Notes under the pieces: model-generated
What the model was told of the DNA's origin: nothing
The model's input: the letters and a program-made list of their open reading frames with translations, nothing else
Databases searched by the model: none
DNA from: Trametes villosa
Taxonomy: Eukaryota > Basidiomycota > Agaricomycetes > Polyporales > Polyporaceae
Direction of reading: 5' to 3'
Assembly (NCBI GenBank): GCA_002964805.2
Contig: PUDQ02000098.1
Location: 85,759 to 149,758, forward strand
Length of the DNA stretch: 64,000 nucleotides
Translations under genes and position numbers: made by a program
In this document: positions 22,924 through 32,903 of the stretch, piece by piece
Layout of the letters: each line of letters begins with the position of its first letter
Position numbering within the stretch: the stretch's first letter is position 1

Positions 22924-24038
22924 TCAGAGCCGGAAGAAGTCCGGCAGATCGTCGCGCCAAAATTTGTCGTCCGCTCTCATGTAATCTTGCAGCAAGTGGC
23001 CATAAGCTGGGCTGCACAGATGAGCACGAAGCTTCGACCAAGAAAGCTGAGGGGGGCCGCAGTAGTCGAACCATTCCTGAGTATGCGGGGAGCGGGGCCG
23101 GCAATCCAAGGGCGACATATGGGGAGGAGAGCGGATGCAATCCGCAAGGAGGGTGTCGACGCCTGCGCTGCATGCATCTTCGCACGATCCGCACATTCGG
23201 AAGGTGGAAGGACTCTTCTTGTTCAGGAGCTGCAGGAGACACTGGTACTGCGCGAGAGGGATCTGGGGCATGGCGACGATACAGCGTGCATAATCGTCGT
23301 CGGCGAGCCGGTGGGTGATGCCCCCTTCCCGAGTGACTCCGTCGCGAAGGTACATCGGCCCTTGGAGACAGCACTGCCAAAGCATGGCTGCAACGATCGG
23401 TTTGCTTGCGTGTAGGCAGCGCGCGAGGGCCAAGGCCTGGATTGCGTCGTCGCCGGACACAAGAACTTGAAGGTTGGCCCATTTGGGGTAGTGATGCACA
23501 TCAAGCCCTCGATTTTGGCCCCAAGATCCCGCTCGAGCCGTTTCGGCGAGCTTATCAAGGTACTCGGAGAGCTTCGAATAGATGGGAGTCGCCTCCGAGT
23601 ATTTGTGGGCGATCCGCAGCAGCGCGTCGAAGTCTCCGTAGCGCAATTTGGAAGGCAGCTTCGGATGCTCCCACCGTGGAGTGCTGTCAGAAAGCAGCCC
23701 CGAGTCAGCTGCAGGACCCGTCACGCTAAGTGAGAGGTTACTAACCTGAGCCCGGAGGATATCACGATCAGGAGGAAGAGGCGGAGCCCGTTGGGCGGAT
23801 CGGGGAGGTGCACAACGGGGACGCCGTCCATCGTCTCCACTCCCTCCGCATCGGCGCCAGGGGAGCCTACTAAGAACATGTCTGCGAAGATGGGCGAGTG
23901 ATGGGCGAGGAGGCCTTTGTAGAGGCGGAAAGCGACGCTCTGGCTGGCCACCAGCACGATGTTGCCGTCTTTGATCCAGATGTCTTCATCGCGCTGCAGA
24001 GGGGGCGCGGCGGGGGTAGTTGAGTCGGATAGAGACAT
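22924..24038 (-). CDS. BTB/POZ domain protein
   Basis: Exons 24038-23746 and 23683-22924 join to 350 aa; the 62-nt intron starts GTTAGT and ends TCTGACAG. The N-terminal BTB fold reads DEDIWIKDGNIVLVASQSVA, RLYKGLLAHHSPIFADMF, then VPVVHLPDPPNGLRLFLLIV. After the intron comes the LRYGDFDALLRIAHKYSEA helix common to this Agaricomycete BTB family. BTB domains dimerise and often link substrates to cullin-3 ligases; the role here is unknown. The C-terminal half has paired cysteines (MCGSCEDAC, later DYCGPP), possibly metal-binding. No zinc-finger or Kelch repeat is seen. The 293-nt first exon equals that of the BTB gene at 60.3 kb. Confidence 0.85.
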
Positions 24039-24509
24039 TGGTCGCGGTCAGGCCTTTGGCTGGACGCAGGAGACGAGAAAGCGAGGTCGGAGGGCTGCAC
24101 ACCACTGGCATGGGGGTTCCCTATAAACTCGACCTACCGCAGCAGCAGTCGAGAACCTTTGGCCACATGACCAGCGTCGCTTCCTGTGGGAAGCATTCGC
24201 TGCAGGCGCCGTATGAACATGTTACGTGCTTTAGATAGCCCGCTCCTACCGCCTTCGCAAATTGGACGTTGTTCCGAGATTAGAGGAGACAAGGTACTTG
24301 GCACCCCGGTCGATGTACAGCACAGCAGGTTGGATCTGTGCGAGTTTACGATGTGTAGTCAGCAAGAAGTCGTTGTACTCTTCTACGGAGGCCACTGTGA
24401 TGAAGCCGGATGGACTAATGCGAGCCTTGGCAGTAAACGTGACACTCACGATAAAAGATGAGAGGAAGCGCCTGCTCATGAGCGGGGCAGTCGCACACGA
24501 AGCATCTCG
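24039..24509. other. Intergenic, one protein-like ORF
   Basis: A minus-strand ORF (24,479-24,246) contains ASVEEYNDFLLTTHRKLAQI followed by QPAVLYIDRGAKYLVSSNL, which reads like genuine protein but is not recognised and has no defined exon partners. It may be a relic. Confidence 0.3.
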
Positions 24510-26319
24510 CTACTCATCGCTATAAACGCTGTCGCAGAACATCAGCACCGCACTACCCATCCAACCCACGCACGGAGTCTGGAGCTCACCCATAGCCATC
24601 CACCTCCCGAGGCCAGCCCGCCAGCTCGCACTCCTCCGCCATGCACTCGCCGCCGTCGCGCACCACGCGGTACACCCGCCACTGCTGCGGCGCATACCGC
24701 CGCGGCACGAGCATGCACACGTACTCCAGCGAGGGCGCGTGCGGCCGATGCTGCGGTGCGAATGCGAGTGCCATCGCGCTGCTCATGCCCCTGCCGAGCC
24801 GCTCTTCTTCCGTTCTGGGATGCCAGTGGTCGATGGCGTCGGGGAGACAGAGGAAGTCGAGGTGCATCATGAGTAGGCGGAGGTTCGTGAGCCCGCGAAG
24901 AGCGTGTGCGATGTGTTCCTGCGACGAGGTTAGTTCTTGCGCGTGCACACACGACAAGGATGGCATACCACGGGAGGGTCGGGGCCGCCCTCGCTCCGAT
25001 ATCGGTGAACTTGAAGAACGGTGAGACGAGGATAGGAGGAGCTGATGTGTTGGAAGATCTCATCGTCTCCAGTAGCGTCGGCAGTAGCGTCAGCGCGGAA
25101 CTCCAGATGGAGACGAGTCAAGTTCGTTGTGCCAGACCTGCGCAGGAGACGGAGCATCTCGGACGACGAGAGAAGAGGGGACGTCCAGGCGACCCCAGCG
25201 TTGTCCATGTCTTCTCTGAGCGCGGGGTGATACTTGTAGTGGCGCGGCCAGCAGCGCAGGCTGAGACGGCGCAGGGTTGTCGGAAGATGTGCGTAGAACT
25301 CGTCCTCACTGGGGTGCGGGTGCGTCACCTCTAAGCGCTCGAGATGGTGCCAGTCGTACGAGGCCTTGACGGAGGGCGGCCATATTGGCCGGTTCTCACC
25401 ACCTGCGGGCTGAGCGAGAGTGAGAGACAGTTCGCGCAGGTTCGGCATCTTCCCGAGCATCGTCACCAGCGGAGGTGTGTCCCTATGAACCGGAAGTTCT
25501 CCATAGAGCCGCAGCTTCGTCAGGCGAGGCCACTCCCAGAGGTGAATGCGGTCAAGAGGAGTCACGGTGGACTCGCCGGGGAGGGAAAGCGAGACTAGAG
25601 AGGCGTGTGCGTGCTCGAGGATGAGGTGTACAGTATATGTGTCTATTGCCGTGGTTCGCGGTTGCGGACGGAGTGGATGGACTTCGTAGTTGAAGGTTTC
25701 TAGGGCTTCTATTCGTGGTTTGGAAATATTCGGTAGGAGCTCTTCTTCGCGGTGGCGGAGTGGTCCGTCGATGCGGAGATGGCGTAGGTGATAAAAGGAG
25801 AGGATCACCTGGAGTGCGCGCGTCGCTAGGCTACACCCGTCCGGTATATCAACATCGATGGTGTGGAGACGGGGCATGGATTTCAGAGCGCCCCCGATGT
25901 CCTGGCCTAGATCTTGTGCGGAGTGATCTTCAGCGGAGGGTGTCAGGTCGGGACGCCTGAACGTCCCCTTGAAGTGGAGGACGCTTGAGCACGAGTGAGC
26001 GCACGGCGAACTTCGGTGAATGCAGGTCTCACCAAACGTGCAGCCAGAGTGAGCGAGGGAGGAAATTTGGGTTCTCCGGCTGCTCGACGTTATAAGAGTA
26101 GGCGCCGCATTCTCGGAAGAGGGTGGACATGCACGCCTCGCGTATCCATTTGCAGGAGAGGGATAGGTATTGCAATCCGTATCCGGGACGCAGTATCTCG
26201 AATACTTCAAGAAGAATTTCGGTGTCCAAGTGTTGCAAGCTGCCCTAAAGACTAGACGAGTTAACTCGCGACGTTCGCCGGTGATGGTGATACGATGTCG
26301 GGGAGCTCACCGTGCGCAT
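24510..26319 (-). CDS. F-box/LRR-like protein, paralog B
   Basis: Exons 26319-26311, 26244-26033, 25983-24969, 24918-24590 and 24528-24510 total 527 aa. The first exon is only three codons (ATGCGCACG, M-R-T) with donor GTGAGC; its Arg-Thr matches the end of exon 1 in paralogs A and C. The F-box-like segment is QHLDTEILLEVFEILRPGYG, then LSLSCKWIREACM. The LRR-like body is very similar to paralog A (WEWPRLTKLRLYGE is identical). The C-terminus is GVYSDE. Exon 3 is shorter than in A because of indels; the acidic insertion ADATADATGDDE is specific to this copy. Transcribed opposite to A and C. Function as for paralog A: a probable SCF substrate receptor, target unknown. Confidence 0.86.
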
Positions 26320-26714
26320 TGCTTCAATGGAGCACAATTCTGATCAGCACCAGTAGTACTTAGTTTCTCGGTCGTTCAGGGCAGCCACTGACGTGGATAG
26401 TAGCGTATGATACTAACGAGAAGAGCAGAACAGAGACGTTTATGCCATTAGTACATGGTAGAGGTTCGGATTTAAATCGGATTATGAGTCCTAGTTTCTC
26501 GTAGGCGCCTGTGCGTATCCCGCCACCGCCGCCACGTGGGAAGGAGGCACCATGGCGCCCAGAAAGGAAGCGACACGTCTAACCCATTTTTTGGACAGCA
26601 GGGCCGCGCACTCCGCCTCCTCCGTCCGCTCCTCCATCTCCTCCTCCTCCTCCTCCTCCTCGCCAGCCACCCCCTCCCTCCTCCTCGCCCCCGCACCCCG
26701 TCGGCACCGCAGCG
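26320..26714. other. Upstream region of PHO88 with TCC microsatellite
   Basis: This lies between divergent F-box paralog B and PHO88. A (TCC)n run covers about 26,636-26,665, less than 80 bp before the PHO88 ATG, so in its 5' UTR or core promoter. No TATA box was identified. Confidence 0.6.
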
Positions 26715-27785
26715 ATGAACCCGGCCGTGAACAACCTCGTCATCTCCCTCGCCGCCATGCAAGGTCTGCCGTCTCCTCTCATTCCGCCAGCGCGCCGGAT
26801 GCTCACCCGCCCCCGCCCCGCCGTTTATCCGGTCCTGCCCCGCTCGCGTGCTCCGCGCCGCTGCGAAACTCTGTGCGTGCGCACGTGTGAATAGTGGCGA
26901 AGAGGGTGCCGTTCGACGACCCGCAGGTGCTCGTGTACGTGCGCATCGCGTACGTCGCAACGCAGGCCATCGTTCTCAGCGTGTACTACTACGTCGCGCA
27001 GCAGGTGCGTCTTCCCCCTTACGCTTAGAGTGTGCGCGGTGCTCATGGGGTGTGCGGGTGTAGATCAAGAAGAAGAATGACCAGACGGTGCTGAAATACG
27101 GTGCGTGCCGCGTCGTGTGCGCGCGTGACGCGCAATGAGCTGGAGCTGACCTGGCGCGCCGTAACCTCCGCAGTCGAGCCCAATGCTATGGTACGTGTCC
27201 CTTGAGGCTCTGAGCGGCGGCGTACGCGAATGAGACTGACCGCGCGAGCAGAACAAGGACGAGAGCAAGCTGGTGACGACGACGGTGCGCGACTACGACC
27301 TCGGCGAGGTCTCGAAGCTCGTGCGCGCGGTGTACATGGGTCTCGCGATGATGGCGTTCATGCATCTCTACCTCAAGTACGTGTTTTGACTACCCAGGCC
27401 ATCGACACTACCCGGCTCTCTTACTTCATCCGCGCGCTCTTACCTGCGCGTCACGCCTATCCTTCATCCCTCGGCGGCCTAGGTGGAACGCTTGCTGACA
27501 CTCCCCCCAGCTACACCCAGCCTCTGTTCATCCAGGCACTCATGGGCCTCAAGACGCTCTACGACGCGAAGCCCGTCTCCATTCACCTGCTCGGCAAGCC
27601 CGCCGAGGGCGACCTCAAGCGGCCGTTCAAGGTCGGCGGCATGTTCGGTGGTGCGTTCCCCTTACACACTCCTCTCCTTCCCTTCATTGACGCGGTTGGG
27701 TTGTCATATAGCTGCGTCGGACCCGCAGACGGACAAGGCGGCGATCGACGAGGCCGAGAAGCGGATCGGCAAGAAGGACGATTAG
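26715..27785 (+). CDS. PHO88: PHO88/SND3 ER membrane protein
   Basis: Seven exons (26715-26763, 26895-27004, 27064-27100, 27174-27190, 27252-27376, 27511-27650, 27712-27785) join to 183 aa, close to the usual length of the family. Start MNPAVNNLVISLAAM; then VPFDDPQVLVYVRIAYVATQ leading into the first membrane helix with VYYYVAQQIKKKN; LVTTTVRDYDL; a second membrane stretch MGLAMMAFMHLYL; and GKPAEGDLKRPFK near the C-terminus. It ends with a Lys-rich KRIGKKDD tail. In yeast Pho88/Snd3 is an ER membrane protein of the SND protein-targeting route, first found through phosphate transport. One microexon (17 nt) is notable. A broken copy of its last exons lies at 30.54 kb. Confidence 0.95.
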
Positions 27786-28293
27786 CCGTCTTTGCGCGGC
27801 GACGGGGGGTGGGTGCGTGTACGGTACGGTACGATATGGAGCGGCATGGGACGTGGACGGGGCGCCTCCTCTGACTATCCGGGTGTTCATTACTTGCCAC
27901 GCGTCCACAGGGGCGCCGCAAAATTATCCTTGGTTAATTCTCTAACTCGCCCGTGTGTGATGTGATTGATGCTTTATTGGGCTGCGAACCTGCGCTAGAG
28001 GGTGGTCCGGCTGCTGCCAGTAATGAGCGGAGGACATCTCAGAGCAGCTTTCGGAAGCAGGTTGGTAACAGTATCCTCGTGGGACGGCCTTCGCTATCAA
28101 AATGCACTCCCGCTGATTCAGTGTTGCTCACAGAGTTTCCCCACCGCGCTCGGGAGTGCACGTGTACAGGTCATGTCGGACACTCGGAAGCGCAGCCGGA
28201 CCACATGGAAAGGACCATACACGGATGACCACACCTGTAGCCTTGCCTCAAATCTCCCATACGCGCGTCGCAGATCCAAGCCTTATATCACGC
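27786..28293. other. Intergenic, PHO88 to F-box paralog C
   Basis: No gene seen. Under the duplication scenario for 30.3-31.1 kb, one boundary of the segment carrying F-box paralog C should lie here. No target-site duplication could be recognised by eye. Confidence 0.5.
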
Positions 28294-30210
28294 ATGTCGT
28301 CTGTTCTTGCAACACGCACCGCAAGTCTCTCTACTCAGTTAGTAACAATGCCGAGGATTAACATCGACCTAGGGAAACTTGCGCCACCTAGACGACGAAG
28401 TCCTCTTCGAAGTGTTCGAGTTACTCCGTCCCGGACAGCGGCTGCGACCACTCTCCTTGACCTGTAGATGGATACGAGAGGCATGTATGTCGGTTTTGTT
28501 TGGAACATGTGTCGTCAAATCCGAGCTTTTCGATCATGAGGAGAACCCGAGATTCCTGCCCCGCTCCCTCTGGCCGTACGTTCGGTGCGTGCGTCGATTA
28601 ACAGTCATCACAACGAAACACTGATCTGGGCTCAAGCACTTTGATATTCTATGGGGCATTCGCCCGCGTCGATCTCATACGCCTCCCTAAACACCATTTC
28701 GACCCACACAACTGGGACATATGGCGACAGGATCCCGCCCGTCGTGCGACAGCTGCACAGAAGCTCGGCCTCTTTGCGAGGGAAGCCTTTAGTGCGATGC
28801 CCAACCTCCAGACCGTCAGCGTCGGCATCCCTCGGGAGATCGACTTCCAGGCCCGGAGCGACTACCCGCAAGCCGGCATAGCAGCGCACGTACTCGAGGC
28901 GCTTCTCTCCACCCCGCACCTGCGTCACTTCTGCATGTATGGGCCACTGTGCAACAGTAAAGACGAAGCGGTGCTAGCGATTACGGTTCCTCCGCTCATT
29001 CCTCTGGAATCATTCTCGTACATAGCCGGGCCACGCCGTCCCTCTCCACGGACCTCCGATATCGATAAACATGCAGTGCGTCTCCTCCTCGAGCGGGCTC
29101 ACACCTCCCTAGTCTCCTTGAACACCCCCAGCGAATCTACCCCTCTCCATCTCATGCATCTATGGGACTGGCCCCGGCTGACAGAGCTCCGCATCTATGG
29201 AGAACGTCCGCTGCTCGAGGACACAGCTCCGCTGGCGATGACCCTCGGGAGAATGCCCCGCCTGCGCAAGCTGTCGCTCTTCCTCGCCGAGCCCGCAGGC
29301 AGCGCACACGCGCCGATGTGGCCGCCCGCGCTGACGGTGTCGTACGGCTGGCCCGACCTCGAGCACCTGGAGGTGACGCACCCGCACCCCGACGACGAGT
29401 TCTACGCGCATCTGCCACCGTCCCTGCGCCGCCTGACCCTGCGGTGCTGGCCGCACTACTACAAGCACCACACGCAGTTTAAGCAGAACCTGACCGACAT
29501 CGGGGTCAGCTGGGGCTCGCCCCTGCTCTCGTCCGCGGAGATGCTGCGTCTGCTGCGCAAGTCGGAGACCCCGGACCTCACCCATCTCGAGCTGGAGTTC
29601 CGCGCGGACGCTGCTGGGGACAACGAACTCTTTCGCCACATCGGGTCTGCGTATCCGCGTCTCACTGCACTCCAGATGCATATCTATCGCAGCGAGGGCG
29701 GTACGGATATCTCCGTGGTACGTTCGCTTTGATAGCTGCCCACAGCTAGCACAAAACAAGAGCTGACTCGCTGTGCAGAAGGAGATCGCCTTCGCTCTTC
29801 GGGGTCTCGCCCAGCTGCGACTGCTACGGCTGCATCTGGACTTCCAGTGCCTTCCAGACGTCGGGCTCGCGGGCCGCCGCTGGGACAGCCCGCCCGAGGA
29901 GGAGGAGGAGGATGAAGGCGACCCGCTGCTGAAAGCCACAGTGGAAGCCATGGCGTCCGCCGCGGGCGTCCTCGCGCGCACGCTCGCGCCGTCTCTGGAG
30001 GATGTGTGCTTCCTCCTGCCGATGCGGCATATAATGCAGCAGTGGCACGTGTATCGCGTGGTACGCGGCGAGGGCGGATGTACGGCGGAGGAGTACCGGC
30101 CGCGGAACTGGCCACGATCGGTGCATGGCTATGAGTGGGTCTTCCTTCTGTACGGCGCGTGTTGGGTTCGCCTGCTGACGCATTTTGATAGGATCGATCG
30201 CGACGAGTAG
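28294..30210 (+). CDS. F-box/LRR-like protein, paralog C
   Basis: Exons 28294-28320, 28373-28584, 28637-29717, 29779-30134 and 30192-30210 total 564 aa. Exon 1 (MSSVLATRT) aligns with paralog A (MPSIGATRT) but is followed by GCAAGT, where A has GTAAGT, so intron 1 is a GC-AG intron. The intron ends ACCTAG before GNLRHLD. F-box-like segment DDEVLFEVFELLRPGQRLRP, then LSLTCRWIREACM. LRR-like body as in A. The C-terminal exon 4 contains an acidic insertion (EEEEEDEGD). Ends EIDRDE. The last intron uses GTGGGT. It sits between PHO88 and duplicated 3'-end fragments, suggesting it arrived as an inserted segment. Target unknown. Confidence 0.88.
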
Positions 30211-30342
30211 GGAGTGCGGGACACTTGACGTTCGTTGGGATGACGCGTGGCATTGTTGTATTTTGGCTGTGCCAGCTTCGATGCTAGTCCTGCGTAGTAA
30301 GCCTTCTTCTACTCCGGATGTACAATCATAACGAGCCGTACA

Positions 30343-30533
30343 GTGCTTACAATGAGTTACTACTATGATGATGGATGCGATGCTACGCTAATGTACAATG
30401 GTGTTCTTCTCATCTTGCAAGTTACCGTCCTCTCCTAGGATGCCCCCTAGTCGCCGCCGTCGCTCGCCGCGCCGCTGCTTTCATACTACCGTCCGCGCTG
30501 AGCCGCATCGGGGGGACGCACGCTGGCGCGCCG
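30343..30533 (-). repeat. Copy of the 3' end of the downstream gene
   Basis: Direct repeat of about 30,944-31,128. Shared landmarks are AATGAGTT, GATGGATGCGATGCTA, GCTAATGTACAAT, GGT(G)TTCTTCTC and, further in, TACTACCGTCCGCGCTG against TACTGCCGTCCGCGCTG. It covers the 3' flank and last 30 or so codons of the gene at 31.04 kb, diverged by indels. It is not an intact coding sequence. Confidence 0.8.
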
Positions 30534-30540
30534 TCTACCC

Positions 30541-30780
30541 TAGGCCTTAAAACAATCTACAACGCTCAGCCCGCAGAGGGCGATCTCAAGCGGCCGTTCA
30601 AGTCGGCGGCATGCTCGTTGGTGCGTTCCCCGTTCACGCACCTCCCCCTCCTCCCCTTCATTGACGCGGTTGCGTTGTGACGTAGCTGTGTCGGACACGC
30701 AGACGGACAAGCCTGCGGTGATCGACGAGGCCGAGAAGCGGATCGGCAATAAGGACGACCTAGCCGTTATAGAGCGTCGT
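30541..30780 (+). pseudogene. Truncated PHO88 copy (last exons only)
   Basis: Matches PHO88 from its LKTLYDAKP region to the stop. It reads LKTIYNAQPAEGDLKRPFK: the segment coding VSIHLLGK is deleted in frame, then one base is lost just after FK, shifting the frame. The intron before the last exon is still recognisable (GTGCGTTCCCC... to GACGTAG), as is the D-E-A-E-K-R-I-G tail. The stop context is altered (GACGACC instead of GACGATTAG). There is no start or 5' half. Non-functional. Confidence 0.88.
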
Positions 30781-31037
30781 CGATTTCGCGCTGTGGTCGA
30801 TAACCCGGGATACGGATTCACTCCCCAGGTGATGGGATTTTGGCTGCGATGAGGGATGAGGAGTTAGCAGAAGGCCTCCCGGAGACGGCATCTGCGCATT
30901 GCGCAGGCCTGGCACACTGCGGATACTGCATACCAAGTGAAATTGTGCCTGCAATGAGTTGCATGATGGATGCGATGCTATGCTAATGTACAATCAGGTT
31001 CTTCTCTTTCTGCTCAAGGCCTTGGATCGCCGCTGTC

Positions 31038-31614
31038 CTAGAACGCGCCCTGGTCGCCCTCCCCGTTCGCTGCGCCCCCGCTCTCGTACTGCCGTCCGCG
31101 CTGGTCCGCATAGCCGGCGGCGAGCCGCGCGCCCGCCTCCTCCCTCGAGTCCGGATTCTCCCCGTACGGGTTCAGTCCCTGTCCCCCCTGCGCACCGGCG
31201 GGGAGAGAGGCGAAGTCGCGGCGGGCCTCGTGCGCAAACTGCTCGCGCGCGCGGGGGTCTGCGCCTTGCTGCGCGTCCTGGATGGAGCGCCCAAGCGGGC
31301 CGCCGTCGAGGGACTGGTCGATCAGACCAGTGTCCGACGAGGGGTTGGCGTGTCGTTGGGATTGGGGCGCGAAGGTGTTGGCGGAGCCGTACCCGCCCTC
31401 GGAGGTCGCTGCGTAGGAAGAAGAGGTGAGCGAGATGTACGCCAATATATACGAAGAGGAAAGTGAACGCACTGTCGTCGGTGGGCGGGTAGTTGCCTGT
31501 CTTGTAGGAGAAGTTCTTGTCGGCTTGTCTCTCGCTAGCTGTAGGCGGATGTACATTCGTCAACTCTTGGTGCATGCACGTCGGTGCGCAGGGAGACATG
31601 CCGTAATTGCTCAT
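31038..31614 (-). CDS. Conserved-looking small hydrophilic protein
   Basis: Exons 31614-31473 and 31408-31038 join to 170 aa; the 64-nt intron starts GTGCGT and ends CTACGCAG. Start MSNYGMSPCAPTCMHQELTN; the body is hydrophilic and repeat-free with many Gln, Gly, Arg and Ala (SIQDAQQGADPRAREQFAHE; GGAANGEGDQGAF at the end). No membrane segment or signal peptide. Family not recognised. It is convergent with PHO88, and its 3' end has been duplicated together with the PHO88 3' end, so the two were neighbours before F-box paralog C arrived. Confidence 0.65.
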
Positions 31615-32903
31615 GATGTTTGCGTTAGTACTTTAGTACTATGGGCGAGCGGGTGATTCGTTTGTCGTTGGTGGTACAAAGGCGTGTAGCAGTGAAGGAA
31701 GGGGTGCAGATCTAGGCGGGGTCGTATATAAGTACGATGCGGACGCCGAGTGGGCGTATGACGTCGATGTGCGGGGCAGCTCCGCCACAGGCGCGACGCG
31801 CGCTAGCGGGCGCTACTTAGGCGCGTCGCGTCGCGTCTCCCGATTTGGCCGTGACGCGTCGGGCGCCTACGTACCTTTGCCTCCTGACTCTTCCCTCGCC
31901 GACACGAATTCGAGATGTGTGCTGGATATGCGAATCTCGGCCGGTGAGATCTTGAAATTCCGCATAGGACTCCGCTGGTGAGATTGCATCCACCAGCGCG
32001 CGATGTCGTGCACCGTATGTTCTGCGCTGACAGGACTGCAGCGACAAACGCGCCGTATAACCGGCATCCACGCCGAATGCTGTCCGGTCGATCTCGTTTG
32101 TGCGGGGCCTCATTTGCAAACATAACCCCGCAGCGCCAGCGATAGCAACCAGTGCTCCCTCGTCGGCGATCGCGCAGCTGCGATCACTCCCACTTCTTAT
32201 CCAAGAGATTCGAGTGGAATGCGTCGGCGGAATACTGGCCCTCGGACGCTCGCACACTCTATACCACGAATGCCAAGCAGACAGGTCCGCACGGCAGGCC
32301 TGCTTCGACGGACGCACAAATACCGCACCGGGCCTGGCGCCGACACATGCGTATTACGCCGATCCGCCGAATCGCCGCGAGTATATACGACCCTCCGAAA
32401 TCTCGCTCTCCCCGCAGCCCACTGCCATCGACTCTCGCTGGCGGACGGTGCTCCAAGATCGTCTTGGTAGGGTCTGTGGAGCGCAGCAGGCCAATCGGCA
32501 GGGCGCGTGGTCGTTTGGATGCCGGAGGGGCCGGACGGTGTGCGTCGAGGCTCGAGCTACCCGGGCAAGAAGCCGACGCCTGAGAACACGGCGGAGCGTG
32601 TCGCGTATACGGCCCTGCGGAAACGGAAACTGCGCATGCTGCAAGCGGGGCAGTGCCTTGCACAGTGGACGTCCGCGCATTGTTCTCAGGCGTCGCGCTG
32701 GCCCCGTGCGCCGTGCGCTATCTGCGAGGGAGTGCACGGCGGAGATGAGCGTCGTACATAAGGAGATGCGGCTGGCGACGTAAATGCTCCCTTCGTGCAC
32801 TCCTTCTCCCCTACGCCCCGGTTGTGGTTGATACGGAAGCTCTTCAAGACGTAGCGACGATATCGTTTATCCTTCTCTTTGCGCCTGAGGTGTACGAGTT
32901 ATC
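31615..32903. other. Intergenic, no supported gene
   Basis: ORFs up to 227 codons (32,100-32,783 plus) overlap ORFs on the minus strand and resemble nothing I recognise. A TATATAA-type element at about 31,724 is in an orientation that fits no called gene. Confidence 0.4.

Noticed and set aside
29160..29981. 273-codon minus-strand ORF
   Set aside because: Antisense shadow of F-box paralog C exons 3-4.
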